This document shows, one piece after another, positions 1 to 10,642 of a stretch of DNA of 64,000 bases. This stretch comes from Tetrahymena elliotti 4EA (lineage: Eukaryota > Ciliophora > Oligohymenophorea > Hymenostomatida > Tetrahymenidae): positions 124,001-188,000 of the forward strand of contig JH720355.1 of the NCBI GenBank assembly GCA_000231825.2, in the 5' to 3' direction. The translations under genes and the position numbers were made by a program. Every line of letters starts with the position of its first letter. Positions within the stretch are counted from its first letter, which is position 1. The notes beneath the pieces are model-generated. The model was not told the origin of the DNA. It searched no databases and worked only from the letters and a program-made list of their open reading frames with translations.

Positions 1-699
1 TTGAGCAGATTGTTTTCTTCTTTAGCTTTTTAGTTTTCCTCTTTAAGCTTTTAGTTGTCATTCTGTAAAATATTTAATTGAATAATTAATGGCATTAATA
101 AAATTTATTATGAGTTATAGTAGTTAACAAGTCAATCTATGAACAGTTCATTTATATTAATTGATTCATTGATTAAATGATTTTTATTGATGATTTGATT
201 TAGAAAGAAATCCTATCAAAAACGCAATTTTAATATATTAATTAAAGGAATGAATATTATTGATTCTACAAAATTCAAAGAGTGATGAATTGATCAATGA
301 ATTTTTTGATAAGCAAAAAGGTTAAATATTTAATATAAAATAAAATTTAGTTACTTGGACAGATGATAGATTCTTTTCATTCTCTTTAATGGCATCTTTC
401 ATTTATTAAAGCTCGTTTTTTACTAGATCATTTTATTAATTTTTTTAAAGGAGTTCTAAATTTTCTTATTGTTGTTTTTCCATCTTTGCCCTTATATCAT
501 CAAGTTCATTTTAAGTATTTAAATGACCATCTTTGAGCATTCTTAGATATTTTATGATAATTTCAAAATTTCTTTTCAGGGTTTCCTCATTAAAATTTAA
601 TTAAACTATGCGATCTAAAGCTACTTCTTTAAGAATATCTTTTTCGTTGAAAGAATTGGCTTAATTGTTGCTTCCCTTATTATTATTGCTAGAACTCAT
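1..699 (-). CDS. coiled-coil protein, N-terminal part (runs off window start)
   Basis: I do not recognise this protein. It starts at the ATG at 699 and reads leftwards with the ciliate code. Exon 1 is 699-355 (115 codons), there is a GT..AG intron at 354-63, and exon 2 is 62 to beyond position 1; the frame is kept across the intron (phase 0). The first ~20 residues are rich in Ser and Asn. After that the protein is rich in Glu, Lys, Gln, Asn and Leu, with a heptad-like pattern typical of a coiled coil, for example LKEENQKAKEENNLL near the window edge. No enzyme motif is visible. The intron is long (about 290 bp) compared with most others here, so a small extra exon inside it cannot be excluded. 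The C-terminus lies outside the window. Confidence 0.6.
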
Positions 700-3550
700 A
701 TCGTAAACACACCTTACTTTTATTTTATTTAGATTTACTTATAATTATTCTTTTCAAATTATTTATTTACTTTAATTAGAAATGAGTCAAGTTATTTTTA
801 TTAGTTAAAATGATTTGGATTTAATAATTTTTTTACTTTTAATCAAGACTCTAATTCCTAGCTATAATCTCAAACACCCCAATGATTGGCATAATCTTAG
901 AAGGCAAATACCACATAAATATCAGCTAATATTAGTATTTCATTCAATTATCTTGCATTACATTTATAAAACTTGGATTTTTTAGGCACGCAATAATAAC
1001 CATTATATATAAATGCATAATTTTATGATATAAGTACTACCAAACAAAAAAAATCAAGATCCTCATTTCATTAATCTCCTAATTTATTATTTTAAACCAG
1101 TCATTTCCAAATTTATAAAGAAATATTATCTCAGTATTTATTTTCATGGTCATCAGCAAAATCCACCATTCAAAAATTATTTATTAATTAATTATATTTT
1201 ACAGACTATTACTTTATTTTTATTAATAAATAAAATCTTCAATTAAATTTATATTTTTATTATTTCTTAATATTCTACTCTTCATTTATTTAATTTAATT
1301 ATTTTTAGAACTAAAAATTATTTTAAAATAAATCAAAGTTAAATTTTTGTTATTAATAAGAGTTAATTTCAAATAAATATTTTTGACAAATTTAAATGAA
1401 AGAAGTGTTTTGAATTGTTCATAAAAATAATTTTCAAATCCAAAATAATAAATAAAATTTTTTTGATTAAAAGTTATTATGTACTAAAAATACTCACTGT
1501 TTTTATTTTTTTAGAAAACTAAAAATATTTTTTAAAAATTCAATTATTTATTTGATATATTGCGAAATTATGATAAATTAAAATATTTTTTGCTTTCTTT
1601 TTTAAAAAAATAAATATCAGATTTTATCTTTTCAAATTGTTTTAAATTAGAAATCAAAAATAATTACTTAAATTTAGATTTTTATTTTGCTGAATATATT
1701 TGTTGTTTTGGTCTTTAAACTTTTAAAAAAAGTAATTTGAAATCTTCAATAAAAAAAGTATTTTCATAAAGAATTTTAACTAATAAATTTTGTCTTTAAA
1801 ATGATTTTAAATATGAAATCTAAAGTAATTTTGAAGAGGAAAAGTATTTTTAAATTGATTTAGAAGTAATTTTTGTGATTTAATAAAATTATTACTATGC
1901 TAAAACATAAAAAGTCAAATATGCAGTTTTTGTTTGTTTAGTTAGTTTTTATGGTTAATAAATAAAATCTAATTTTATGTGAGTGAGTCTTTAAAGTACT
2001 TTACATTGAGAAGTTCATTGAAAATAATGATAAAATGTTTTTATAAATAGTTATTAGGATAAGAGTTTGAGGAAGAGAGAGGTAAGGTGTTTAGTTAAAA
2101 TTCAAAAAGCAAAGATAGTATGTTTACTTTCATCATTAAAGTATTAAATACTTAATTTATTATTTTTAAATCCAGAGGTTATACTAACATTCAGTATATT
2201 TGTTTCTTGTTTGATCAACTATCCTAAGCTTTTGACAAAGGAAGAATCTATTTGGTTGTAACTAATGATAATAAAAAATATTTATTAGTGAATAAATATA
2301 ACAACTTAAATTAATCTTTTACTCAAGGCTTAAAATTAAATTTCTTATGAAATAAAGAGATTTTAGAGAACTCCCAATATTGTTAATACATCTCTAGTCA
2401 AAAAAATTATTTCTATTTTTAAAATAAAATATTGAGTTTTTTGAAAAATGTTTTGTAGAATTTTTTACTCCAATTTAATTCCAAGTTGTTTAATTCTATT
2501 TAATTTAGAAATCTAATCAAAAATTGTATTAATATCTTCAGTTGAAAGAGAGCAGTTGCTTTATATCAAAAATAATAAAATTCACTTTAGTTTTAAAAGT
2601 TTGTTAAGTTACTTTAAATTGATATTTAAATATTATATGTGTTAGCATCGAGCCAATCCTTCCAACAAATATACTACACCTTCATTTATGTAGTAGCTAT
2701 TTCTAATAAATTAATAAAAATAATTACATTAAAAAGAAAAGACATTGTTTATTTATTTACTGTAAATTAATGCATAGTTTATTAAGATGTATTAATTTCT
2801 ATAACCCAGTTCCAAGTATTCTAAGGGTATCACAATCTAAATTATTTTAGCTAAATATTTTGTTAGACATTCAATAATATTTAAATCTTAGATTACCCAA
2901 TTTATAAATTTAAGTTTTAGATGCTAGAAACCCTTTGAAGATAATTATTTAATTAAGAGATTCCTTCAAACCCAATATTATTAGATCTTTTTATAAATAA
3001 ATTTGTATTTTTGATTAGATTTACTTTTTGGTTTTTTTTTTGGTAAATTTAGGGTAAATTTTATTATTCATTAAATTTGATATTTTTAGAATTGAATTAT
3101 TTTTTATTTAAAGGTTTGAAAATAAACTATTACTCAATAGATAAGGTTAAATCTTTTAATTATTTCATGCTACTCAAAAAGAGTCCTAATCTATATGCTC
3201 CATTGTCCTTGAAAGAATTTTTTCTACAAATAAAGGAATAAATGTAAATTTTAAATGAGCATAAATGTTGTTTTATTTACCCTAAAAGAAGCTTTAAAGA
3301 TGTAATTTTGCTTAAGAAGGCTAATGCCCTACTTTATTACAAGCTGTCTCCACTAATTTTATTATTTCTAAGATTTTTATAATTTGAGAAGATTTATCAT
3401 TCAAGAATTTTTCTTAGTTTAATTACATTAAATTTAAGGTGAGATTTTCTATGTGATGAATTTATGATAAAGGTTTAATAATGAGCTCAATAACATCACC
3501 TTCTATTTAATTGGAGCTAAATTAAATTTAAAAAATATGATTTAAAGATG

Positions 3551-3992
3551 TATTTATTAAGCGGGTAATTTCACTAATCAAATGAATAATTTGTAAATTC
3601 AATTTAAAACATAGGATTTAATTATATGTATATTCGGTAGGTGGGTATTTTCAATATAGAATGAATAATTTGTAAACCTAATTTAAAATATAGGGTTTAA
3701 TAAGAGTATTTATTTATTAGATGGGCAATTTCACAATAGAATGAGTAATTTGTAAACCTAATTAAAAACATAAGATTAAATAATAAATTTATTAGGTGGG
3801 CAATTTTTCTGTTGAATTCTGTAGAAGAACAATTTGTAAATCGAATTTAAAAGATAGGATTTAATAAGAGTATTTATCTATTAGGTGGGCAATTTTAAAA
3901 TAGAATGAATATTTTTTAAACATTATTTAAAACATAAGATTTCATTACAGATTTATTAGGTGGGAAATTTCACATTTGAATGAATAATTTAT
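3551..3992. repeat. degenerate tandem repeat, ~80-bp unit, about 5.5 copies
   Basis: A unit of about 75-89 bp recurs in direct orientation. Each copy carries TTTATTAGGTGGGCAATTT or a variant, then GAATGAATAATTTGTAAA or a variant, then a segment like TTTAAAACATAGGATTTAAT. The G-rich GTGGG core (or GCGGG/ATGGG) falls near 3561, 3641, 3721, 3796, 3885 and 3960. Copies have drifted by substitutions and small indels. The period is not a multiple of three in all copies and no long frame runs through, so I read it as a non-coding minisatellite. Confidence 0.8.
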
Positions 3993-5050
3993 GTTGTTTT
4001 TAATTTAAATAGAAAGAGATTCCAGTTAATAGTATAATAATGATACCTGAAATTAAGATTGCAGCATTAAATCTTTTGGTTTGAACGGATTCCAGAAATT
4101 AATTTTTTTATCTATTCAATCTTGATACCACTGTTTCTTTTATAAAAAAATAAATGGTTGATTATCTAGCGATTTAATAAATTAAATTTGATTAGGTTTG
4201 TATCATAAATTAATTAGTATCCTATCACAAATTAATTTATATTTACAGATAAATTGGTTTGTTTTTTTAAAAAAGTTTGAAATCTTTAAATTAAGAAATG
4301 TTAAGAAAAATATTTAATAAAATAAATTACATTATTTCAACAGAGAAATGAGTAAGGTTAGAAAGATTTTTACATTCTTTTTCAATTTGTTCACAAAATG
4401 TTGAAGGATTCTTCATACAACTTTTTATAATGTATTTTAGGAAACAAATTCAAGAAATTAATTTTTACTTAAACTAAATCTTAATAGAGGTTAAATTTAT
4501 TAACCATTTGATTGTTTCTATTAAATCAGAAAGACTCTCATCAATATAAGAATTACTATAAAAAATGAAAAGAATTATTAAATTTTTTGTGATAATCTTT
4601 ATAATATCTACTTAAAATACAAATTGATGGCTTCTAATTAGCGACATTTTCTCATAAATTCTAAAAACTATTCCATTTCATCTTTTGTGAATGAGTTGAA
4701 TCCTCTATTTACAAATAACAATAATAATGATTATAAATTTTTAAGAAATTAAAAAATACTATATCTCCCTTTCTCTTTAATTCTCTCTGTTACAATCTTT
4801 TTAAGGTAAAATTTATTTAAATAATTTTTTAGTAGAAAAAATCATTTAAATACTAAAAAATTTTAGTTTATACCTCTCAAGATTATTTTTCATTATTTTA
4901 CTAAAAAGTTATTTTGTTGATATAATATTTGGAAGTGCGACATAAGTTTGTCAATAAAATTCAATAAAAATTATTATTTCTTGTATTATATCCACAAAAG
5001 CAATTTATTTTCAAAAAAATAATAGCAATTAATAATTAAGATTGGTTTGG

Positions 5051-5233
5051 ATGCATAGCGTAGATTTCGATATGTTAAAGAGAGCGTTACGTAGTACAAA
5101 TTTAAGAATTTAATAAAATTACATTGTGTTTAGAGTCAACTCTTAAATGGAAGTGTGGTTATTAGTATATAAAGCTAAAGATAGATCTTATTTATTGCTG
5201 ATTAGAATGTTCATTTTCAAATAAATTATGTGA
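5051..5233 (+). other. 60-codon open frame of uncertain status
   Basis: ATG at 5051 to TGA at 5231-5233 gives 60 residues with the ciliate code. The beginning (MHSVDFDMLKRALRSTNLR) uses GCG and CGT codons and is clearly richer in G+C than the flanks, which is why I list it. No domain is recognised and no neighbouring exon could be joined to it. It may be a chance frame, a decayed mobile-element fragment or a small gene. Confidence 0.2.
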
Positions 5234-7264
5234 GGGATTTATTGATTTTTGTATTATATCTGGGTATTTAGTATGTAGTAAACGATTTTAAGAGTTATTT
5301 AAGTAGATAAAACAGTGTATCAAATAGTGAGTTATAGAATAATGTATTTAGTAGAGGTTTTTTTAAAATTGTATTCAAATTAAGCCTTTGTTTTTATTTA
5401 AAGCTAGGCAATTGGTTTTCTTAGCAATTATAAAGTATTTCTATTAGTAAATCAATTTTTGTCTTTAGTAATTCAATTAATTTTTTTGCAAAATTTTTAA
5501 TTATCATCACTATTAGTTATCAAATTTAGAATTTATCCTTTCTAGTGTTGCGTAATTGAAATTTTTTTGATGTATATCAATCTCCAATTTAATTAAGAAG
5601 ATATTGTAGTCGCTTTGACAACTATCGAATAGAAGTTATTTAATTAGTATAATCTCACTAAAAATATAGATAGTTACTTTGAATTAATTCACCTATAACC
5701 ACTAATGAATAAAAATTGATGCTTGAATTCTTTCTTTATCACAGATAACTCTTTGAATAATAATCAAAAAATTAACTTCGACAAAAAAAATTAAAAAAGC
5801 GTTTGTTAATATTTTCAAATATTTAAATTTACATAAAATTAGAGCTGATTTATTTTAAAAAAATTTTTCTTGAATGATTGTTGCTATTACCTTAAAATTA
5901 TCCTTACTAATTTAAGACTTACATTGTTACTTAATTATTTTTGAAGGATTTTTACTATTTCTTCTTATTTTTTTTGTCTATTTTCTTTTATAACGAACTC
6001 AAAATTTAAATTATTTGGTTTTTTGAATCTTGGTTACTACTTATATTTGATAATGTTCTAAAAGAAAAAATTAAAGATTAAAAAGCAAATTATATTCATT
6101 ATTTTCTCCTAATCAATAGATTATTTAAAAATATTTGACTCTATTCTTTGAGAAAAGTGAGTTCACAAGCTGTTTTGAATATAAAATATACTATATAACA
6201 TGCCATGTAAGAATATATTTTGTTTTTGGATGAATATATAAAATGATAATTATTATCACAAATTTTATAAATTGTTTTGTAAAAGATTTGATAATGTATC
6301 TTACTTTACAAAAAATATAATATTCTTACTATTATTATTAAAGTCTTTTTTTATCATTTCCCATCCTAACCTATTAATTAGATTGTGGGCCACAAGTCAA
6401 GAGTGATTTTTTTTGATAGGCTTTAGAAGTAAATAAGTAATAAATAAAAAATAGAAAAATTGATTTAATCATTATTGTTTACAACAAATATCTAATAAAG
6501 TGTACAGTATCTTGTATCATTTCCAAAAATAATTCATAATAATAAGAAAATTTTATCTATTAATTATGAAGACACTATTTTATTACATGAAGAATTTTAC
6601 TATTCATTAGAACTAACTAAATTAAGGATAGGGACTATATTATTTTAGTTATGCTAATTATCTTTTTTATTTCTTTGAGTAAAATGCTATTAAATAATTT
6701 AATGCTGATTAAAGGCATAACATTAAAACACTTTAAGTATCATTTTAGCAAATATCAGTTGTTTGATTTATGATTGTAAAATCTATAAAATTAAGAACTT
6801 ATTATTAGCAAGTAATACATAATTTTTTACACTTTTTAAATAGTAATTATATTAATAATTTTTTTATCAGTTAATACTCTCTATGTTGCTTTTTTTTTTA
6901 ATTAATATTAATCATAGTAAGAAAATACATACATTTCTATAATTTTCTCCTAGATTTTATTTAAAATTTCATTTATTGTAAATATAATCCTGTTCAAAAA
7001 GAAAAGTTATAGTAAAATGATAGTTTATAATTAATTTACAGTTATGTGCTTTAATTTATGGATAATTACTTTAACATAAAGTACTAAAGTTCTTTACCTA
7101 TTCATCAACAATTCAAAAAAAAAATTTTTTGAATAAAACTCTATTAATAAGAAAAAATATTCAAAATAGTAAAAATTAATAAAATAAGTCTTTTAAAATG
7201 AATAATATATTTTTTAAGTTAAAAGTGGTAAATTTTAATTCATATTTTTAAAAAGAGCTTTTAC

Positions 7265-7330
7265 TTTTATTTGAAGAAAAAGAATTGAAAACACATTTTC
7301 AAACCTAAATAAAACCGATTAAATATAATA
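7265..7330 (+). repeat. 66-bp direct repeat, left copy
   Basis: This stretch is repeated at 7423-7488 in the same orientation with one difference (ACCGATT here, ACTGATT there), an offset of 158 bp. The two copies enclose a TA run, a perfect palindrome and a hairpin. Such near identity in otherwise fast-drifting A+T-rich DNA implies a recent duplication. Confidence 0.9.
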
Positions 7331-7341
7331 TATATATATAT

Positions 7342-7371
7342 AGTACCCTAGGGTACTGCCTTAGTAAAGGC
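7342..7371. repeat. 16-bp perfect palindrome followed directly by a hairpin
   Basis: AGTACCCTAGGGTACT at 7342-7357 is its own reverse complement. It is followed without a gap by GCCTT-AGTA-AAGGC at 7358-7371, a 5-bp stem with a 4-base loop. The whole is markedly G+C rich for this region and sits right after an alternating TA run (7331-7341). It lies between the two 66-bp direct repeats. Confidence 0.85.
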
Positions 7372-7422
7372 TACATACAAATAGAATACATATGCATTTT
7401 TGATTTTAAGAAATTTTTTTTT

Positions 7423-7488
7423 TTTTATTTGAAGAAAAAGAATTGAAAACACATTTTCAAACCTAAATAAAACTGATTAAATATAATA
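7423..7488 (+). repeat. 66-bp direct repeat, right copy
   Basis: Right-hand partner of the repeat at 7265-7330, with a single base difference. It follows a T-rich run. The 92 bp between the copies hold the palindrome and hairpin. Confidence 0.9.
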
Positions 7489-8269
7489 CCAATTACAATT
7501 CATAAAATATGTAAATTGATATTTACTTGTTGACAGTAAAAAATAATGTAAAGATAATAAACATCCATCAAATTAATTAACATAAAATAAAATTTAAATA
7601 CAAAGCATTTCTTCTGTAATATTGAGAATAAGTATTTTAATTCAAATTTTAAATATTCTATTTTTTATCTCATCATATTTTTCATTTTCTGAAATTAATT
7701 CAAACATGAATATTTTTCATCTCAATTTTAAAATAATATATTTCAATTGTTGTTTGCAAATACTTATTGAATTCTCTAAATTAATAAATAATTTGATGAA
7801 GAATTAAATTTATTTTTTTATTAAATCTATTTTAATTAATATTGAAAAAGTCATTTTTTAAAAGAGCTTGATTTAAGAAATACTTAGGAATTAATTTATT
7901 TTTCATAGAAAATATTCATTTAGAATGAATGGCATGTTTTAGATAATTTTTATCCTGAATGATTTCAAATATATTTAAAAATAGTTATGACATTTAGTAA
8001 GTAAATAAATAAATAATTCTAAAATGTTGTTAAGAATATAAATTGCAAATTAATTTTTGCTCATTCTGTTTGTTTGATGAAATAATTTGAATGAGTGAAT
8101 GAGATAAAAGATGAAAACAAAGAATGTTTCTTTGAACTAAGATATTATAAAGTGTTTATTTGTATTGATTTTGCTAGCTAATTAAGTAGGGTTTAATTAA
8201 AAAAGACAAAATTAAATATATTAATATAAATCATATATAATTAAATAATAAAGTAATTCACTAATAGAA

Positions 8270-10642
8270 ATGGGAGGAAAGGAATTCAAAAAAATGAAGA
8301 AAGAGCTTAAGAAGGAAAAGCTAAAATAAAAGAGTAAGTCATAAGAAGATGCTATAGAAGAAGAAGTTGATGAAAATGGTTTAGATGAATAGGAACAAGA
8401 AGAAGAATAAATTTAGAATAAAAAAGTAGAAAAGTAGGGTAAAAAGATTAAGAAAGATAAAAAGAATAAAAAGGATTTGAAAAAGGCTAAGAAGTAAGCT
8501 GAAGATGATGAAGAGGAGGAAGATGAAGAATTAGAAGAAGACGCTGAAGATTAAATTGAAGAAGAAGAAGAAGAAGAAGAAGATCAAGAAAATAAGAAGC
8601 TAAATATTGAATTTGACGATGAAAAGGATAATGTCAAAATAACCTCTAATAACATGAATAAATATTTGTCTGCTGATCCTAATTCCACTTAATTACAAGA
8701 AACCCCTGCTTCCAGAGGTAATTTATTTTATTTTTGTTTTTCTTTTACCTGAAGGTCTAATTGAATTATTTTAATCAAATAGCTGGATTCTTCTCAAACG
8801 ATTTATTCGATGATTTAGAAGTTTGCAAGCCTACTAAAGATGCTTTAAAGCAAATGAAATTCACAAATATGACTCACATTTAAGCTAGAACTATTCCTCA
8901 CTTACTTAAGGGTAGAGATGTTTTGGGTGCTGCTAAAACTGGTAGTGGTAAAACTTTAGCTTTCTTAATTCCTGCTATTGAAATGCTTTACAAAACTAAC
9001 TTTGTCCAAAATATGGGAACTGGTATTATTGTAATTACTCCTACTAGAGAATTAGCTACTTAAATTTATGATGTTGCTAAATAACTTATGTTCTTCCACA
9101 GCAAGACTCTTGGTTTGGTAAACCATTTTTTCTATTTTTTATTTAATATAGCCTTTTCAACATTCAGTAAAGATAGTGGATAAAAATAATTTTAGCTTAA
9201 AGTCAGTTTAGTATTAAAAATTAATGTTTCTATTTTATAATATTAGCTTATTGGTGGTGCTAACAGAAAGGCAGAAGCTATCAAGCTAAAAACTGGTGTA
9301 AATATGATTATTGCTACTCCTGGTAGATTACTTGATCACTTGTAAAACACTGCTGGATTTGCTTATCACAACTTAATGGGATTAATTATTGACGAAGCTG
9401 ATGCTATTTTAAGAATTGGTTTCCAAGAAGAATTAACTGAAATATTAAAGCTCCTTCCTGTTGACAGATAAACTGTTTTATTCTCTGCTACTTAAAACAA
9501 GAAGATTGATGATTTAGCCAGATTATCACTCAAGCAACCTATATATATTGGTGTTGATGATATCGCTGAAACTTCTACTGTTGAAGGTTTAGAATAAGGT
9601 TATGTTATCATTGATGCTGATAAGAAATTTAGATTACTTTTTACTTTCTTACAAAAATAAAAGAAGAAGAAAGTTATGGTTTTCTTCAGTTCTTGTAACT
9701 CTGTTAAATTCCACTCTGATCTTTTAAATTACGTTGATATCCCCGTCTTGGATATTCATGGAAAGTAATTATTTTTAATATATTTGTTGACCAAAACATA
9801 ATAATATTTTTTTCATAGATAAAAGCAATAAAAGAGATTAAATACTTTCTACGAATTCTCAAATGCCACTTCTGGTGTCTTATTGTGCACTGATGTTGCA
9901 GCTAGAGGTTTAGATATTCCTAATGTTGATTGGATTGTTTAATACGACCCTCCTGATGATACTAAGGAATATATTCACAGAGTCGGTCGTACTTGTAGAG
10001 GTGCTAACACTACTGGTAAGGCTTTGTTATTCTTGCTTCCTGAAGAAAAGGAATACTTAAAGTACTTAAAAGCAGCCAAGGTTAATTTAAATGAATACGA
10101 ATTCCCTGAAAACAAACTTGCCAACATCTAAGACTAATTCGATAAGTTAGTAGAAAGAAATTACTTCTTAAATAGATGTGCATTTGAAGCTTTTAGATCT
10201 TACTTACATGTAATTTATTTATTTATTTTTATGAAGATAGCATTATTTTAAAATTTGTTTTTGTTTTAAATAGTCTTACTCTGCTCATAGCTTGAAAGAC
10301 ATTTTCGATGTAGCTAATCTTGACTTATAAAAGATTGGACGTTCCTTTGGTTTTAAGATTCCCCCTAGAGTTAATTTAAGTAAAACTTGATTTTAAACTA
10401 AAATAAAAATGAACTAAAATTATTTTGTTATTTAGATGTCAAAGTAAGCAGCAAGACCCAAAGAAAAAATAAAGTTAAATAAATAAGCGATTCAAAGACA
10501 GGCTAAAAAAGTGGTTTTTAAGTAAAATAATTAATAAATTGTTTAAAATATCCTTTATTCATTTTCAACTTTAACTTAATAGATGAGAGATAAAAAACTT
10601 TTACAAAAGAGTTCTGGTGATGGCAGACAATTCAGCCGTTGA
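8270..10642 (+). CDS. HAS1: DEAD-box ATP-dependent RNA helicase, HAS1/DDX18 type
   Basis: Predicted nucleolar helicase that remodels pre-ribosomal RNA during large- and small-subunit assembly (family knowledge). Exons: 8270-8717, 8783-9117, 9247-9764, 9819-10209, 10274-10379, 10436-10521, 10583-10642; all introns are GT..AG and the frame closes exactly, giving 647 residues. The first ~150 residues are a highly charged Lys/Glu tail. The core follows: Q-motif region ending THIQARTIP, motif [10 protein letters not shown] near residue 200, [17 protein letters not shown] at about 310-313, SAT (FSATQ), and C-terminal ARGLD and HRVGRT near 487. The motif II context [17 protein letters not shown] resembles HAS1 rather than other DEAD-box groups, as does the C-terminal [11 protein letters not shown] block. 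The start is the first ATG, just after an A+T-rich leader. The family assignment is firm; the exact orthologue is likely. Confidence 0.93.

Larger units (their letters stand above)
700..8269. other. 7.5-kb gene-poor A+T-rich region
   Basis: No convincing gene was found on either strand. The A+T content is very high, and open frames in the ciliate code are short and lack biased codon use. It contains the ~80-bp tandem repeat at 3551-3992, a small higher-GC open frame at 5051-5233 and the repeat-flanked palindrome at 7265-7488, listed separately. Another 70-codon open frame at 3255-3467 (+) looks like chance. The right end must hold the promoter and 5' leader of the helicase gene at 8270. The region is unusually long for a gap in this otherwise gene-dense window. 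Confidence 0.6.

Noticed and set aside
3255..3467. 70-codon plus-strand frame
   Set aside because: Length expected by chance when only TGA stops; no motif and no biased composition.
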